In this document: piece after piece, positions 37,516-50,677 of the stretch
How the letters are laid out: each line of letters begins with the position of its first letter
Position numbering within the stretch: the stretch's first letter is position 1
From: Spinacia oleracea
Taxonomy: Eukaryota > Streptophyta > Magnoliopsida > Caryophyllales > Amaranthaceae
Reading direction: 5' to 3'
Length of the DNA stretch: 64,000 nt
Assembly: GCF_020520425.1 (NCBI RefSeq)
Contig: NC_079489.1
Span: 89,012,810 to 89,076,809 of the forward strand
The notes under the pieces: model-generated
Database searches by the model: none
The model's input: only the letters and a program-made list of their open reading frames with translations
What the model was told of the DNA's origin: nothing
Position numbers and translations under genes: made by a program

Positions 37516-38160
37516 GGCTGATTTTAAACTTAAGACATGTTTTATAATCTTAGTTTGAACTTGTAAAGACACATTCAAAATTATTTACTCACATTTAAGG
37601 CTTATTTGGTCGTTATAGGTCATATTTTGCCTAAAATGTCATTTTATTGCCCAACTTTGAGCTAAGGAACCAAACTTATCATTTCAAACCATTTACATGT
37701 TTTATGTGGCACATTCAAGGTTTCTAAGACTGATTTGAATCAATTTAATCACATTTAAGTCATATTTGGTCGATATAGGTCATATATAGGTTAAACAAGG
37801 CGTATTCGCTCCCATTTTTCAACTAAAGTAACTAAGGGCTGATTTTAACTTAAAACATGTTTTATAAGCTTAGTTTGAACTTGTAAAGACACATTCTAAA
37901 GTATTTATTCATATTTAGGGCTTGTTTGGTCGTTAAAGGTCATATTTTGCCTAAAATGTCATTTTATCGCCCAACTTTGAGCAAAGGAACCAAACTTATC
38001 ATGTCAAACCGTTTACATGTTTTATGTGGCACATTCAAGGTTTTTAAGACTGATTTTAATAATTTTAAGCACATTTAAGTCTTATTTTGTCGATATAGGT
38101 CATACATAGGCTAAATAAGGCGTTTTCGCTCCCATTTTTCAACTAAAGGAACTAAGGGCA
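37516..38160. repeat. 321-bp tandem array in CACTA-1, right part
   Basis: Two further units (markers at 37809 and 38129, spacing 320 because of one deleted base in gattttaactt). The array ends near 38160 after ctaagggcag. These units are among the more diverged, together with 31907-32258. Confidence 0.88.
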
Positions 38161-39639
38161 GATTCAACTACGCTCTCTTCTTTTCATTATACCAAATTCT
38201 AACTACCCCCTCTTATTTTCATTATACCAAATTCTACAAATCTCACACTAATCATGTTACTAACCAATCTCTACGCATCTCACACTAATCATGTTACTAA
38301 CGCTCGAAGTTTTCTAAATAAACACTCGAATTATTGTTATTATTAATTATATGAAAATCAATATTTATTAATGATATAAAGTTAAATAATTTATTAATGA
38401 TATAGAGATCAATAATTTACTTAAACACGCTTATAAATTATATAAAGATCAATAATTTACTTATAAATTATATAAAGATCAATAATTACTTAAACACAAA
38501 CCAATAAAAATAAAAATCAAATATAAATAATAAAACAAGAGTAATTATTGCTGTGGTTAGGAATCTAATTTTAAATATCACTAACATAATAATGATATAG
38601 AACAAATTTTGAAACAGTAAGCATTTTTACATATACTCATTCACATTTTTACATGATTTGTAATAAGCAATTGGCCCATGATAAGTCATTAATTCAACAT
38701 CTAAGAGTTCACACAGAAAGTTCATGGAAAAATGCTGAAGCAGAGGAGGCAAAAATAATGGTGGAATTTGCAGTAGCTAAGCCTAGGTCGAAGGTGATGC
38801 CGAAGTACTCAACATACCAAGAAACTCTCTACAGAAAGAGCAAACAAACAAAAGACGAACCTCTATGAGAAATGAACATCAAATAGACAAATAGACAATC
38901 AACTCAACATGAAATGATGAGAACCCAAGTTAAGCAAGTCCTAGCATCTGTTTCCCCATACTGCATCCCATGACTCAAGTACTCAACATGGCATAAAACC
39001 TCTCCATAAACTGTTACAATTACTCCACAGCAAGTTATTTTACCCACTTTTAAGCAATTGACCCATAATAAGAAATTGACCCATTTTTACGAAGTTATTT
39101 TCCAACATCTAAGAGTTCACAAACCAAACTAGAGATTTGTAATAAGCAATTGACCCATAATAAGTCATTAATTCAACAAAATTAGAAGAGGAAAAAGGTT
39201 ATTCACAGATTTCACAGAGAAAAACTACATTTGAAATAAACAACAAAGTTAGGGTTTGAAAAATTGAAGCATTATATCATGAAAATTAAGAACAAAGGTT
39301 ACCTGGGGTGGGAAATCGTCGATGGGTGTACGGCTGACTAGGTGGTCCGGTTGGGTGGAGGCTTGCGCCAACGCGCGCAGCTGGCGAGAAGGACTGTGCG
39401 CGGCTGGGCTTGGTGGGACGTGCGCGGCTGGGAGGGTGACGGCGTCGGCGGGTTGTTAGGGGGGATGCGGCGGCGGAATCAACGGTTGGGAGGTGCATCG
39501 TCGCCGGCTGAGCGCTGCGTCGTCGTCGCCCAGCCCAAATCGCTGGGTTTTGTGTCTTTTTTTTTGTTTTTCTTGAAATGTACGAATTGATGGGGATTGG
39601 AAGTTGGTCGCAAATTGTACCGAAGCTTTTTTTTTTCCT
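38161..39639 (-). other. CACTA-1 right interior, no intact gene seen
   Basis: AT-rich DNA with local repeats: taataagcaattg(g/a)cccat(g/a)ataagtcatt at about 38660 and 39140, and a third partial copy near 39050; and tataaagatcaataattta copies at 38400-38490. A GC-rich patch (39300-39540) lies where the first exon of a minus-strand CACTA gene would be. Its Arg/Pro/Ser-rich frames are not recognisable as protein. Confidence 0.4.
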
Positions 39640-39939
39640 TTAAAGAATTAACGACCGCTTATATGGTCGGAGATAGTAAATAGGCGGTACTTAAAATTTT
39701 AAATGAGTTTTGGAAATAGTCGGATTTTTACCAACTGCTCTTTAGTCGGAATACAAGAAAAAGCAGTCGATAAATTACCGACTGCTTTAAAAGCGGTGGG
39801 TAAATTTAAAAATTAGCGACCGCTCCAATTTCGGTCGGTAAATTACCGACTGGTTAATTTCCGGTCGATAATTTTTTTTACTGACTATTTTTATGGCGGT
39901 CGGTAAAAGCGGTTGGTAATCAAGCGCTTTCTTGTAGTG
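39640..39939. repeat. CACTA-1 right subterminal region
   Basis: Contains cggtcggtaa / accgactg / gcggtcg words in both orientations leading to the terminal repeat ttcttgtagtg. It corresponds to the left subterminal region (28320-28480) but lacks the 27-bp array. Confidence 0.8.
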
Positions 39940-40965
39940 ATGTGACCCTAGGCACCTATTTATAGAGTTTATAGAAAGGAATTATAATCCTATTAGAATA
40001 CAAATCTATTTAATTATAATCCTACTAGGACTCTAATTAAATAAACTTTATCTATTAGAATTAGATTTAATCACATGACGAATCCCGGTAGCCTTAGGAT
40101 TCCGAGTAACACACACGAGTGGCACAATGCACCGCACGCAGGCCTTACGGCCCACGCACAGCGCACGGCCCAGCTCGCCGCTGCCTTTGATCCGCGCGCA
40201 CCCAAGGCCTTTGCTGGGCCTGGCCTTTGCCCTGGGCCTGGTCTTGCCTTTGGCGTGTGTTTGCGCTTTGGCTTGCTGGGCGATGGCCCGGCTTCGTGCT
40301 GGGCCTTCGTCTGGCAGGCCTCGTCCGATGCTAATTCGTACAATACGCTTTCGATTAAATTCTCGATTCCGGAATTCATTTCCGATACGAACAATATTTA
40401 ATATTTCCGATTCCGGAATTAATTTTCGTTTCGAACAAATATTTAATATTTCTGTTTCCGGAATTATTTTCCGATTTCGATAATATTTCCGTTTCCGGCA
40501 ATATTTCCGATTCCGGCAATATTTTCCGATACGTACCATGTTTCCGTTTCCGGCAACATCTACGACTTGGATAATATTTATATTTCCGATACGATCCATA
40601 TTTCCGTTTCCCGCAATATCATCGTTTCCGGAGTATTCACTTGCTTGCCTTTGACGATCTCAGCTCCCACTAAAACCAAGATCTGTCGATTCCGAATATC
40701 CATAGATGGAGTATTTAATGCCATTAAATAATTGATCCGTTTACAATCTATTTGTGTGACCCTACGGGTTCAGTCAAGAGTAAACTGTGGATTAATATCA
40801 TTAATTCCACTTGAACTGAAGCGGCCTCTAGCTAGGAATTCAGCTCACTTGATCTCACTGAATTTATTAACTTGTCAATTAACACTAAACCGCATTTATT
40901 AGACTTAACATTATATGCATACTTGGACCAAGGGCATTATTTCCTTCAGTCTCCCACTTGTCCTT

Positions 40966-43900
40966 AGGGACAAGTGTGCATTTCCTAATTCCTTTGTCGC
41001 TCGATGTTTGCTCTTGAACATAAGGTAAGAGTTGTCATCCTTATTACGTCCAGAGGTGTTTCTCGGTTTCAGAGCTCAACTGATCAAAAAAACAGATAAT
41101 CATAGCCTATGATTCATCTGAGCACGGCCATGCATTTTACAGTTTCTAGCTCTCCGAGTGGCCTTGTACAACTTTTAGCATCTCATCCCGATTTATGGGA
41201 GGACAATCCCAATCTTGCGATCTTGAGATTAGACTTCGTTTGATAGGTGATTACCTGAGCGTTGCCTTTATAGCCTCCTTTTACGGTGCGACGGTTGGTC
41301 AACGTCAAAGTAAGCAGTTCTCAAACAAGTAATCTCAAATCACTCAGGTATTGAGGATTTAGTGTCTAATAATTTTAATGAAATTTACTTATGAAAGATT
41401 TTCATCTCTTACAGTAAAGTTTCATAGGTCTGTCCGATACTAGTCTTCCCAAAGTAAGTATCTATGCAAATGATTGTGACATTGCCATGTCCACATAGTT
41501 CAAGAAATAGAACTACTAGTCATCTTGCATTCTAGTTGTCTAATGTTTTCTATGCGTCCATCTTTATAGAAAACTCCGACCAGGGACCATTTTCAACTTT
41601 TGACATTCAAGTTCACTTGATAGACATTTCTTAGTCACAGCACTGGTCCTGACAGTCTATCTTGAATATATCGTCAAATTGAAGGGACTCATCATTTAAT
41701 ACTAAACCAAGATTAAATGGAATATGAAAATACATTTCATATATGATAAATGTTCAACCCCAATGTTTTACAACCATGGGCCTCGAACCCATCTTTAAAA
41801 CAATTAGTGGAATTCAAAACTATTCTTGATTTCCAGTGCCACAATGTGAGTGTTGTTTCTCACTTGTTGCATAGGTTTAATTATCATGCTTTGCCAATCT
41901 TATTATCCTTTTCATCGAATAATATTCGAGATATGATGATAAGATCTTTTGAGTTTGTTTATTATGTGATCTTGTCTTTCTTGCTACATTAGTGGTTCTA
42001 CGCATTTTGCAATGAAGAACCATTAAGTCAACAGACATGTGATCTATCCAAGTTCAGTGAAGATGCAATACCCGACTTTTTGTTGTCAAAAGTATCTATT
42101 ATGTGAGCCAACATTAATGTTCAAGGACAAACTTTTATTTTAAGAGGTGAGTTCGATTCCCCGAAGTTCTCTATTAGTGGATCTTATGTAAGAGGGAAAT
42201 CTAACTTTTTCCCAAAATTTTAAGTATATTTTAGATGGACTAGGTAAATAATTTGTATTGATTTTGTCATTTTAATAAAGTTTTAGTAATTTAATAAATA
42301 AACGTTTATAAACTGATTTTTGGATTTTTATTAATTATTTTATGAAATTTTAAATTTAGTAGAGCTAACTAGACCCTAAACTTGACCTAGCCTATAAATA
42401 CACTTGACAAAAAAACCTAGCCGTGTTTTACAATGATCTCTCAAAGAAAATCATGCCTCCGTACTGCTATCAGCCTATCACCATTCTTATCATCCCTCCA
42501 TCAATATTAGAAAAGTGTTAGGCTCCAAAATCACCATTACCCTTCTCCTTCGGATGTTGGATCCTATACCATCATAAATGTCGATTGATTGTTGCTCTGC
42601 TATCTCTGCTCACTAAAATTAGGCGAACCCTCCTTCCTCCTCGTCGTGGGTGAGTGAGCTATAAAACCTTGTTTCGTTTCCCAGTTTTAGAACAAGCATA
42701 GAAATTATTGAGTAATATGTATTCATTATATATTAGAGAAGTTTTCTACTTTTTGGATTTTCGAAGTCAAACAATTTACAGATTTAAGAATTTCCTTATT
42801 TGTACCGATTTTGTTAAATGAATATCTGATAATGATAGTAGATGATTTAGTAAATGATGACTCTGATTGTCATGAACTTAAAACTTAAGCTTTGACTTTT
42901 GGTTAGGGTTACGTAATGAGTTTCAACTCCAATCATGTGTGAGTTTTTGTCCAACTATTTTGGTTAACGAGTAGGGTAGAAGATTGATCAACAATCAACA
43001 TCCTTGTGTATTGTTGTAGACGATGGATACTAGTAAAGGATGTTACTATACACTTTCGGGGATTGACGTGCTCAAGGTAATTTTCGATGTCTATCATCTT
43101 TAGGTCCCGTTAGAAAAAATATTTTGGACATATCTATGTGTTATTATGTGCTAGGGTGATTAAGTGTGGTGTATATTAGTTATGTTACTTGAGTTATAAT
43201 CATATCTAGTACGAACTAGTGTTATTATTATGAGGTATTTGAACTACAATTATTTTATGAAATAGCTATGGACTCTTGTTTTACAATGTGGAGTTTATTG
43301 ATAACTTGGACTTGTAATATGTTTACTGTCATGGGGTTTGTCGTAAACTAATGGAGTAACCTGTGGAAGCACCCTTTGTTACTATTGGACAAATTTAGGA
43401 ACAGGCATTGTCCAAAAATTTATGGAGCATTGTGAGCTCTTGAAATAAGAAGTGTCAACGGGCTAAAAGTGACTTGATGCTCTAATTGTTAAAAGGACTT
43501 ACCGTGTTTTGGTTGTTTCATGTAACTACATGTATTACGTGTCTTAACCTTATTAAAATACTAAATACGTAAAGTGTAATCTTAGAGGGAAAAGCCCGTA
43601 AGGGTTAGGAACAGGTTGCCCTTCTAGATGTTGTTCTATCGGTGCACTTTAGTGGAGACCCGGTAGGCATCTAGTAGGTTTCTATTATTCTATTAAACTT
43701 TCTGTTTAGTCTTCCTCCTAATTCTATTGGTGCGCGGTCGCGGAGACCCTTAGTCAATTAGTGAGGGGTGTGCACACTAGGGACATTCTGTACTCGTCTT
43801 GTTTTGGCCATTTTCAAGGGTTACGCGCGACCCTTAGCGTTCTCTTTCCCTCACTTAATTAATATTGATCTTACGTGATAAGTTTAATAATGAAATTATT

Positions 43901-46900
43901 AAATTGATACTTGTTTGTTTATATACTTATTTTATATGCTCAAAATGTTTTCAAACTAAAATTATTTATTTTACGGGATGGAGTTGGAATTACTCAGTTT
44001 ATCTGATTTTTGGGAGTTCGTCTCACTTGTCTCTTTTCTATTTATTTTTGCAGGTTGGTAAAGGTACTTGGATATGAGTGAGGAGACGCTTAGAATAACC
44101 ACCTATTCAAGAGACAATTTCTGTTTCTGTTTAAGTTGAACTTTGTTATTTATTTTATGAGAATTGGTTGTATTATTTTTATGGGCTACCTTTTAGACCA
44201 CTTAGTTAATTTTCACTTTAATGGTTTTAAATTATTTTGTTGCTTTGCATTTATTTTCTAAGGAGAATAAATGTAGCAGTGACACTCCCAAGGTTTGGAC
44301 GATGAATTTATGAAATAAAAATAGGGGTTTTGATTATATAAAAGGTCCAAATTTTGGGGGTGTTACAGAAGAACTCTTTAACATAAACAACCCTGTCTTA
44401 TTGTTTCTTAAGCAATAAGTACTTTTACTTCAACTGTATAGGTTGCTAGTGATGCTTTGTTTGGATTTACCTATCCAAGTAGTTCATAGATATGTGGAAG
44501 ACTTTCCAACTATGTCTTAGAACATAGAAATTATTATTTTAATTTCCCACGCAACAACTCATTGTGTTCAATCCATGTTGCCATTTCAAAACACGATGCT
44601 CTATAGCTCGTTCTTGCCAAAGATTAACTCCAAAGGGTCTTGCTTGATCCTTTGCCAGTGTTTATGCGTGTAGCATCAATATTTAACATATCTTTATTTC
44701 CTTGAATCAAGAACTAATCTTATGTACCTTTTCAAGTACCATAAGTTTTTCTTGATTTCAATCTAGTTGATCTTCACTTAGATCAATAGATATTGGTATA
44801 TGTTCGTCATGCCTAAAGTCATACGATATGTTTTTGGCGATCCTCATATTATATCATACATGATAAATTCTTTTGCAGAATAATTCCCAATTGAATTATA
44901 TTCATGTAACTTTAGCTCATTCTAGTTTCAGTAGATACTAAATCCAGCTAAATTCTTTGACATATAATTATAGGTTAAGAATCTTACTTAGATCCTTTTA
45001 TGTTTAACTTAGTAAATGCTTATACATAGTTCAAACATCTTGTACTTAGATTTATTCATATGGGTAGAATATCTCCAATGGAGTCTTTCGTGTTTGATTT
45101 AGTAAATGCCATTACTTAATCCAGAACAATATTATAAGATCTTTGTGAATGGATCTTAATACCCACTATGCACTAAGTTTCGCCTTGGTCCGTCATTGAT
45201 GAATAATTTTCAAATCTAAGTCATTAGCATTCGAATGTTATTTCAAATCTAAGTCATTAGCATTCGAATGTTATTTCAAATCTAAGTCATTAGCATTTAA
45301 ATCTAAGCCAATTAAGTTTTATGTACTCCCACTAAACTTCTTATATATCTATAAGAATCATGTACATTTTATGAAACTAAAATACTTATTAGCTTCACTA
45401 AAATACAATTCCAATTCCCAATTGCTTGCTTAAATCTGTACTTAGATTTCATAAGCTAGCATTCCTTTTCAAGTATTTATTTGGATCCACCAATCCTATG
45501 ACATACTATGTACATAGTTTCTTCCAACATTTGATTTGAGGAATTCGTTTTTGTCATCCAATTGCCATATGTACCAATATGCAATCATTGCTTGAATTAT
45601 AGACTTAAGCATTACGATTATGCATGAGGTTTCAACACAATCCACGCCATGAATTTGCTTGTAACCTTTAGCAACTAACCTAGCTTTGTGTGTGAACACA
45701 ATTCCATGTTTGATGGTTTTTATCCTTAAGACCAATTTGCAACCAATAGAAGTAAATCATTCTTGCAAATCAACAAAATTTCAATTTTGTCATCAAAATA
45801 TTGGTTATGTTTTATGGCTTTTAACCATCTAAAACATTGAGTCTATATATGGCCTCTAACCATTTTACGGAATCTGGGTTTCGTCATAGCTTTCTTACAA
45901 GTCACAAACTCATTAATCTACATGATAATAGTTTGACTGCAAGTTGTAGGTTTCTTCGCTATCTAATAGAAGAATCGCATAGTTTCAGTGACCTGAACTC
46001 CATGTTTCTTCACTATCTAATAGAAGAATCTCATAGTTTCAGTGACTTGAAATCTATGCCTACTTGGGTATAGAACATCAAACAATAGAATATCAATAGC
46101 CACTTGAAAGTCCTTTGATTATTCCGTTATCCTTGAAGCACTTGTAAAGTCTTCTAAGAGATGTCCATTATTTAAAGCCACTTCTAAAGTCCTTAAAGAA
46201 TACGTGTTCGGATTTTCTAAAGAACTTCGAAAAGCCTCCGGAATGTCCGTTTATGTTTGTTGTTCGCCTCGAAGACTTTCGAGGTCTATTTTCTCCCACT
46301 TGTCATTTTGGAAACGAATCTCCAAAAGGACATTATTTCGAGCAAACAAACATTATGTTCTCAAAAATTCGTGGTAGAAACAATACCCTTGTGTCTTATC
46401 ACAATGAAACATATATCTGTACTTGGGCCTTAGTTTGTTGAATGACAAACACTAAGCTCCCACTAAGTTTAGGAACTCTTTATATATATTATGAAAAGAT
46501 ATTATGAAATTACTTTTCAATAGCTTTGACGAATTTGGTTTAGTTTGGTGGTAGTTGAGCATTTTGTTTTAGAAATTATAGGAAAAGTCTTTATGAATCA
46601 TCATTGACCGAATCAAGTACTAATTGACTTCAATCATTCCAACTTAGATATGCCATATCTTATGGAGCTAGATTGTGAAATTGCAACACACAATCATAGA
46701 TGATCATATTTGGTCTTAAAGTAAGCATCGACATGATCTAACCTAGATCTTTATGATTTCTTGCCAAGTGGATTTTATACTTCTGAATCTTTGAACTAGC
46801 CAAACAAATTCAAACTTATATCACTTTGAGTAAATAAACCTATATTACTCAAATCTATGTGAAATAATGAAGTCATAAAATCTTTCTTTAGCTTTGAACT

Positions 46901-47700
46901 CTATTGTCTAGGCGTTCTAACAATAGTTCATATCTTTTGTTACTTTCAACAAGTAAGACTTGCATGTCTTGAATTGATCTAGAAATCAATCAATTTTCAA
47001 AACTCCATTAAAATAGAGCTTTTGAATATTAACTTGTTGACATGGTCTAAGCAACAATGCCAAAGACTAGTGGAACTCAAATCAAGAGATTGATTTGAAC
47101 CTAGTAAAGTTCTTATTGTTAAAGATTTGTTTGTTTTAATCAAGCATATTGACTCAACCAGTAAATGACCATTTCATCCAAATAAACAAACAAACATTGT
47201 TTTTGTTTTTCTTGAATGTGAGGCTTTATGTGTTTGAAAACATAAATTTAGGTATGCTGATTATGGAACAAAATAGCCATTAAGTTCCAGCCTTGAAAAG
47301 ACTTAAAACAAGCTAGATGACCCTACAACTAATGTAGCATTGCCATGCTTCATTTCCCACTTGTAGGTCATTAGTGTAGCCTAGCTTCCATTGTTTGAGT
47401 TATTACCGAAGTAAGAACCTCAAGCGGTATATGATACCAAGGAAGTTTGATTGCTACGTCACTGCTCTTTAAACATAAACTTATAGGTAGAAACGGAATT
47501 GTGAATTCCTTTCATTTGTTCCTTTGTTTTCCTATTTCTTGTACCCTTTCTAATAGTCTTAAGAATTGAATTCTTAGTGTTGACTTTTATACTTTGTTTA
47601 GACATGTCCAATGTCACTCCAACAAAGTTCTTACCATTTATGTTGAATATTCTGTTCAACTAGATGATCTTACCAGAAGCTTCTAAAGTTCTCTAAGCAT
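40966..47700 (-). pseudogene. Fossil copia 3' region and pol (Copia-3), split by a solo LTR
   Basis: Reverse-oriented counterpart of the Copia-1 3' UTR and pol. RNase H remnants flank the solo LTR (about 41880-42063 and 44368-44520). RT remnants lie at about 45790-45480 (VFTHKARLVAKGYKQIHGV). Integrase traces lie at about 46760-46450. Stops and indels match those of the other copies. A local 33-bp tandem triplication (tcaaatctaagtcattagca...) lies at 45209-45300. The solo LTR entered within the RNase H region. Confidence 0.7.
42064..44367. mobile_element. Apparent solo LTR of a gypsy-type retrotransposon in Copia-3
   Basis: A 2304-bp insertion with ends tgcaatacccg and gggggtgttaca, and a perfect 5-bp target duplication gaaga at 42059-42063 and 44368-44372. 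The ends are imperfect inverted repeats of the tgtaacaccc type common in long-LTR chromoviruses. No internal PBS, PPT or coding region is seen, and no second LTR, so a solo LTR left by recombination is the simplest reading. A TATA-like box (cctataaatacac, about 42391) supports plus orientation, but the right end read in reverse also looks like an LTR start, so strand is left open. Open frames inside are not protein-like. Confidence 0.8.
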
Positions 47701-49275
47701 CGATCTATTCGAATGTCTAGGGACTAGACTCATTAGAGAATTAAATGGAAAAAAGATTTTAGGTTGTTAACCATTGGTAAAGCTGGGCGTTTAAACTCAA
47801 TGCTTTATGATCTCAAAAACTACATTGTATTTTGAATTCACAAGCACCAATCGGTTCGCCATTCGACTTTGATACTCGAAAACAACCATAAAAGTCGATA
47901 TAAGAAACGTACATTTTAAATTGCTCTTTTTCTCTCATTTCCGTGAATCGTTCTTGGATTCATTACCAATCGAGGAAATTTACTGTTACCTTTCTAAAAA
48001 GGATTTTCTGCAGTGCAAGATATTTAATTATAAACAATAATTAAAACATACATTGAAGCATGCAAAGTCTAAACATTTATCATGAGTAATAACTTGAAAA
48101 TTAAAGCAATCATGCAATTCAAACAAGTTATTAGCATTTTATTCGATTTTATTGTTCCGGCAGGTGTGAATAAAATGATTCCAAGACCCTAAAATCATTG
48201 AAGAATTAAGCACATTATGTATTTTGACTCAATTCTAAAATATTTTAGGTAAGCAAAAGCCTTTTGCTAATAGTCTAGAAACTACTCTTGGTTGATAGGT
48301 ACGTCTAAGAACTTATTAGGAAAACCTATCGAATTTGCCACGACATAAAAGGACTCCTTACTTATATCATCGAGTTTCACCAAAACTAACATGTACTCAC
48401 AATTATTTGTGTACCTTACCCCTTTAGGATCAATAAGTAACACCTCGCTGAGCGTAAAACTATTACTAGATTGATGTAAAGGTTATCCAAGTAAGTGTTA
48501 TTTTGGCATGACACCTTTTAACTCAATTTTTAAAGTTTGGAACTTAAGGCTCTTACTATGTTGGTTAGATTTTAAGTGAACTAAAATCCTTAATCATGCA
48601 ACATAATCAAGCCAAAATCTCATGCATATTTAAGACATATTTAAAAGCAATAAATAACTTAAAGCATGCACAAGATAAGTGTGATCTAGTATGGCCCGAC
48701 TTCATTTTGAAGCTTCAACTTCAAAGTCCGTCTTGAAAATGGTTGGAAACTTCGTCTTGAATTTCACCGTGGGAGGTGCCATTTTCTTCAAACAGGATCA
48801 GCTATAATTAAACTAATTACAACTATTTGATGGTACGCAGACCATATTTGGATTGAAAAAACAAACTTTGGTGCATTAGACCAATTACATTCAAATTAAT
48901 GGTACGCAGACCATATTTTCTATCCTATTGGGGTCATACTAGTCACTTCATAACCTGCAAAACAGTACATATATTATATATACCATTCACCCATTCATTA
49001 TCATGAATGGCCCACATAGCTGGTTAGTAAAAACACATTGTATGCATCACATAAATATTTGCAGCAATTAATCAAGGGCACCAATAATCTACCAATTATT
49101 CAGTCCTTATTAATTCTAATCAAGTTGTTTAACCTTAAAGCATTTGTAGACCTAATCAAGAGTTTATGACTAAAATTTCTCCCACTTAAACCAATAAATT
49201 CATATGCTTTACTAATTTTAAACATAAAAATGTATTTCTAGTCTAACTGGAAACATACAAATTTAATTAAAATTT
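47701..49275 (-). other. Copia-3 interior, gag-equivalent region
   Basis: Reverse counterpart of about 6510-8090 in Copia-1. It contains the paired ggtacgcagaccatatt motifs (48832, 48900). No reading frame recognised. Confidence 0.5.
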
Positions 49276-49545
49276 CTAAATAGAAAGATAGGGCCAAAGT
49301 CAAGTGATTCAACTCAAGCACGACCTGCCCGCAAGGTCATTCGGGCTTCATAAACCGAATTATAACTCCTTCTCCTTTTATCCTAGCGCTCTCAAGCTAA
49401 GCTCTCCCAAGTGCTATGGCTTTTTCAAAAGTCTCTTCCAAAAGCATAGCTTTAGCTATTACCGGAGGTGGAACAGGACTGGGTTTCCTCCAAGGAAAGT
49501 TTTTTCTTTCTCAGTGCAGTTGGGAGAAAGTTGAGTCCATTAAAA
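49276..49545. other. Foreign ~270-bp insert in the Copia-3 leader, organelle-like
   Basis: Copia-1 and Copia-2 are continuous here (aattaaaattt then a short spacer then tataattgaatcc). Copia-3 instead carries about 270 bp of clearly different, more GC-balanced sequence (ggccaaagtcaagtgattca ... ggaacaggactgggtttcct). It has no TIR, LTR or target duplication. Composition and texture recall plant mitochondrial DNA, which often enters nuclear DNA by end joining. One plus frame is open (49304-49534) but not recognised. The organellar origin is a guess from texture. Confidence 0.4.
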
Positions 49546-49754
49546 TTATAATCGAATCCATTTATTTAATTTATTTTTCAGTTGAATAAATTTAAATTAA
49601 TTCAAGGTTTAATTTTAGTAAAATAATTAGTATAAATAAAATTTATAATAATTATAATATTCAAAATTAAAATCCGAGAAAACAATTTAAATTATTAATT
49701 TTAAAATTAATTAAAATTATTTCCGAACTGAAAATTTAAAATTAAAACTAAACG

Positions 49755-50195
49755 CATCAATAGTTTGCAAGACGAGGCACTTGGGCTTGCGCCCAAGCCC
49801 CATCGAGCTACGAGGCCCAAGCCCCGTGCCATTGACCGTTGCACATTGCCCGCACAGCGACACCGCACACACGCCCCATGGCCACGCACACACGCAGCCT
49901 CGAGGGCCACGCTGCGCGCAGCTAGGTGTTGTGTCTTGGCTGCCTACCTTGTGGCAGGCTTGGTGCGTCGTGGCGCAGCGCTGCTGCCCACACGCATCTC
50001 GCTTGTTGCTGTGTTCTTATAGCCCTCGCCCATCGCCCTGCACGAACGCCCAGGCGTAGAGCCTTGCGTGCCGCATAGCTCGTTGCTCGCTGCATTCGTA
50101 CCGCACGGGCGACGAGCTCCCTTGCTCGTCGTCGCGTGCCCACACTATACAACACCCCTTTAAGGTAACACGAAGCTTCCATTTCTTTGTGCGTG
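49755..50195 (-). repeat. GC-rich leader insert of Copia-3
   Basis: Reverse counterpart of the GC-rich blocks at 5440-6240 and 17600-18135, with the shared entry sequence (caacacccctttaaggtaac, about 50151-50170). No regular array. Overlapping frames on both strands are compositional. Confidence 0.75.
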
Positions 50196-50677
50196 CAACA
50201 TTTATGGGCGTTTTCATAAAAATTTAAAATTTTTAATTTAAAATTAATGACAAATTAATAAAACATATTAATTTCATAATTTTAAGGCTAAAAATCGAAA
50301 ATTTATTAATCAATTAATTTCCGATTAACATGGATTCAAATTTAGGTCATAAAAATTTAAAATTTAACACAGATTACAATTTTTATTGTGGATTTTAATC
50401 ATGGATACCTAATTAAATTATTAATTAATTATGAAAAACAAATCAATTCTAAATTATTCGAATTTCAACAAATTAATCATAATTACAAATTAGGTTGTTT
50501 AATTAACAAGTCTAGGCATTCATGATTGTTAAACATATACTGTAGGTCAATCAAAAACTCAAGATTTATCAACAAGAATCGCAAATATTCAATTTAACAT
50601 CTTAAATTTACAAACGTTTGCGTTTGAAAAACTAAAACCTCCGAAAAGTCATAGTTAGGCTTCGAATTTGTGAATTC

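Larger units (their letters stand above)
28309..39939 (-). mobile_element. CACTA-1: En/Spm-type DNA transposon inside the Copia-3 LTR
   Basis: Terminal inverted repeats cactacaagaaa (28309-28320) and ttcttgtagtg (to 39939), with 3-bp target duplications atg at 28306-28308 and 39940-39942. The empty site is seen directly in the other LTR at 50900-50910 (ctaaatatgtgaccctagg). Subterminal repeats with accgcc / cggtcggtaaa words lie inside each end. A spliced last exon of an En/Spm-type accessory protein is on the minus strand at 29025-29561. No transposase catalytic domain is recognisable, so it looks non-autonomous. Total span 11,631 bp, of which 5,257 bp is CACTA-2. Confidence 0.93.
27972..40948 (-). 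repeat. Copia-3 3' LTR, interrupted by CACTA-1
   Basis: Two pieces, 27972-28308 and 39943-40948, that align without gap to the uninterrupted LTR at 50678-52030 once CACTA-1 (28309-39939) and one atg copy are removed. The outer piece has the cgcccgaa / ggatccgcc end. The inner piece has the TATA box complement (39957-39964), GC-rich block (40115-40330), ggaaat-type repeats reversed (40370-40640), and ends ttccttca next to the polypurine tract at 40949-40965. Confidence 0.92.

Noticed and set aside
38653..38868. Frame with a C2H2-like half motif (QLAHDKSLIQHLRVHT)
   Set aside because: Only one cysteine is in place, the same DNA motif recurs locally as a non-coding repeat near 39050 and 39140, and it lies on the strand opposite the transposon gene.
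49304..49534. 76-codon plus-strand frame in the foreign patch as a gene
   Set aside because: No recognisable domain or start context, and the patch is a small fragment with no promoter or splice signals; reported as an insert instead.
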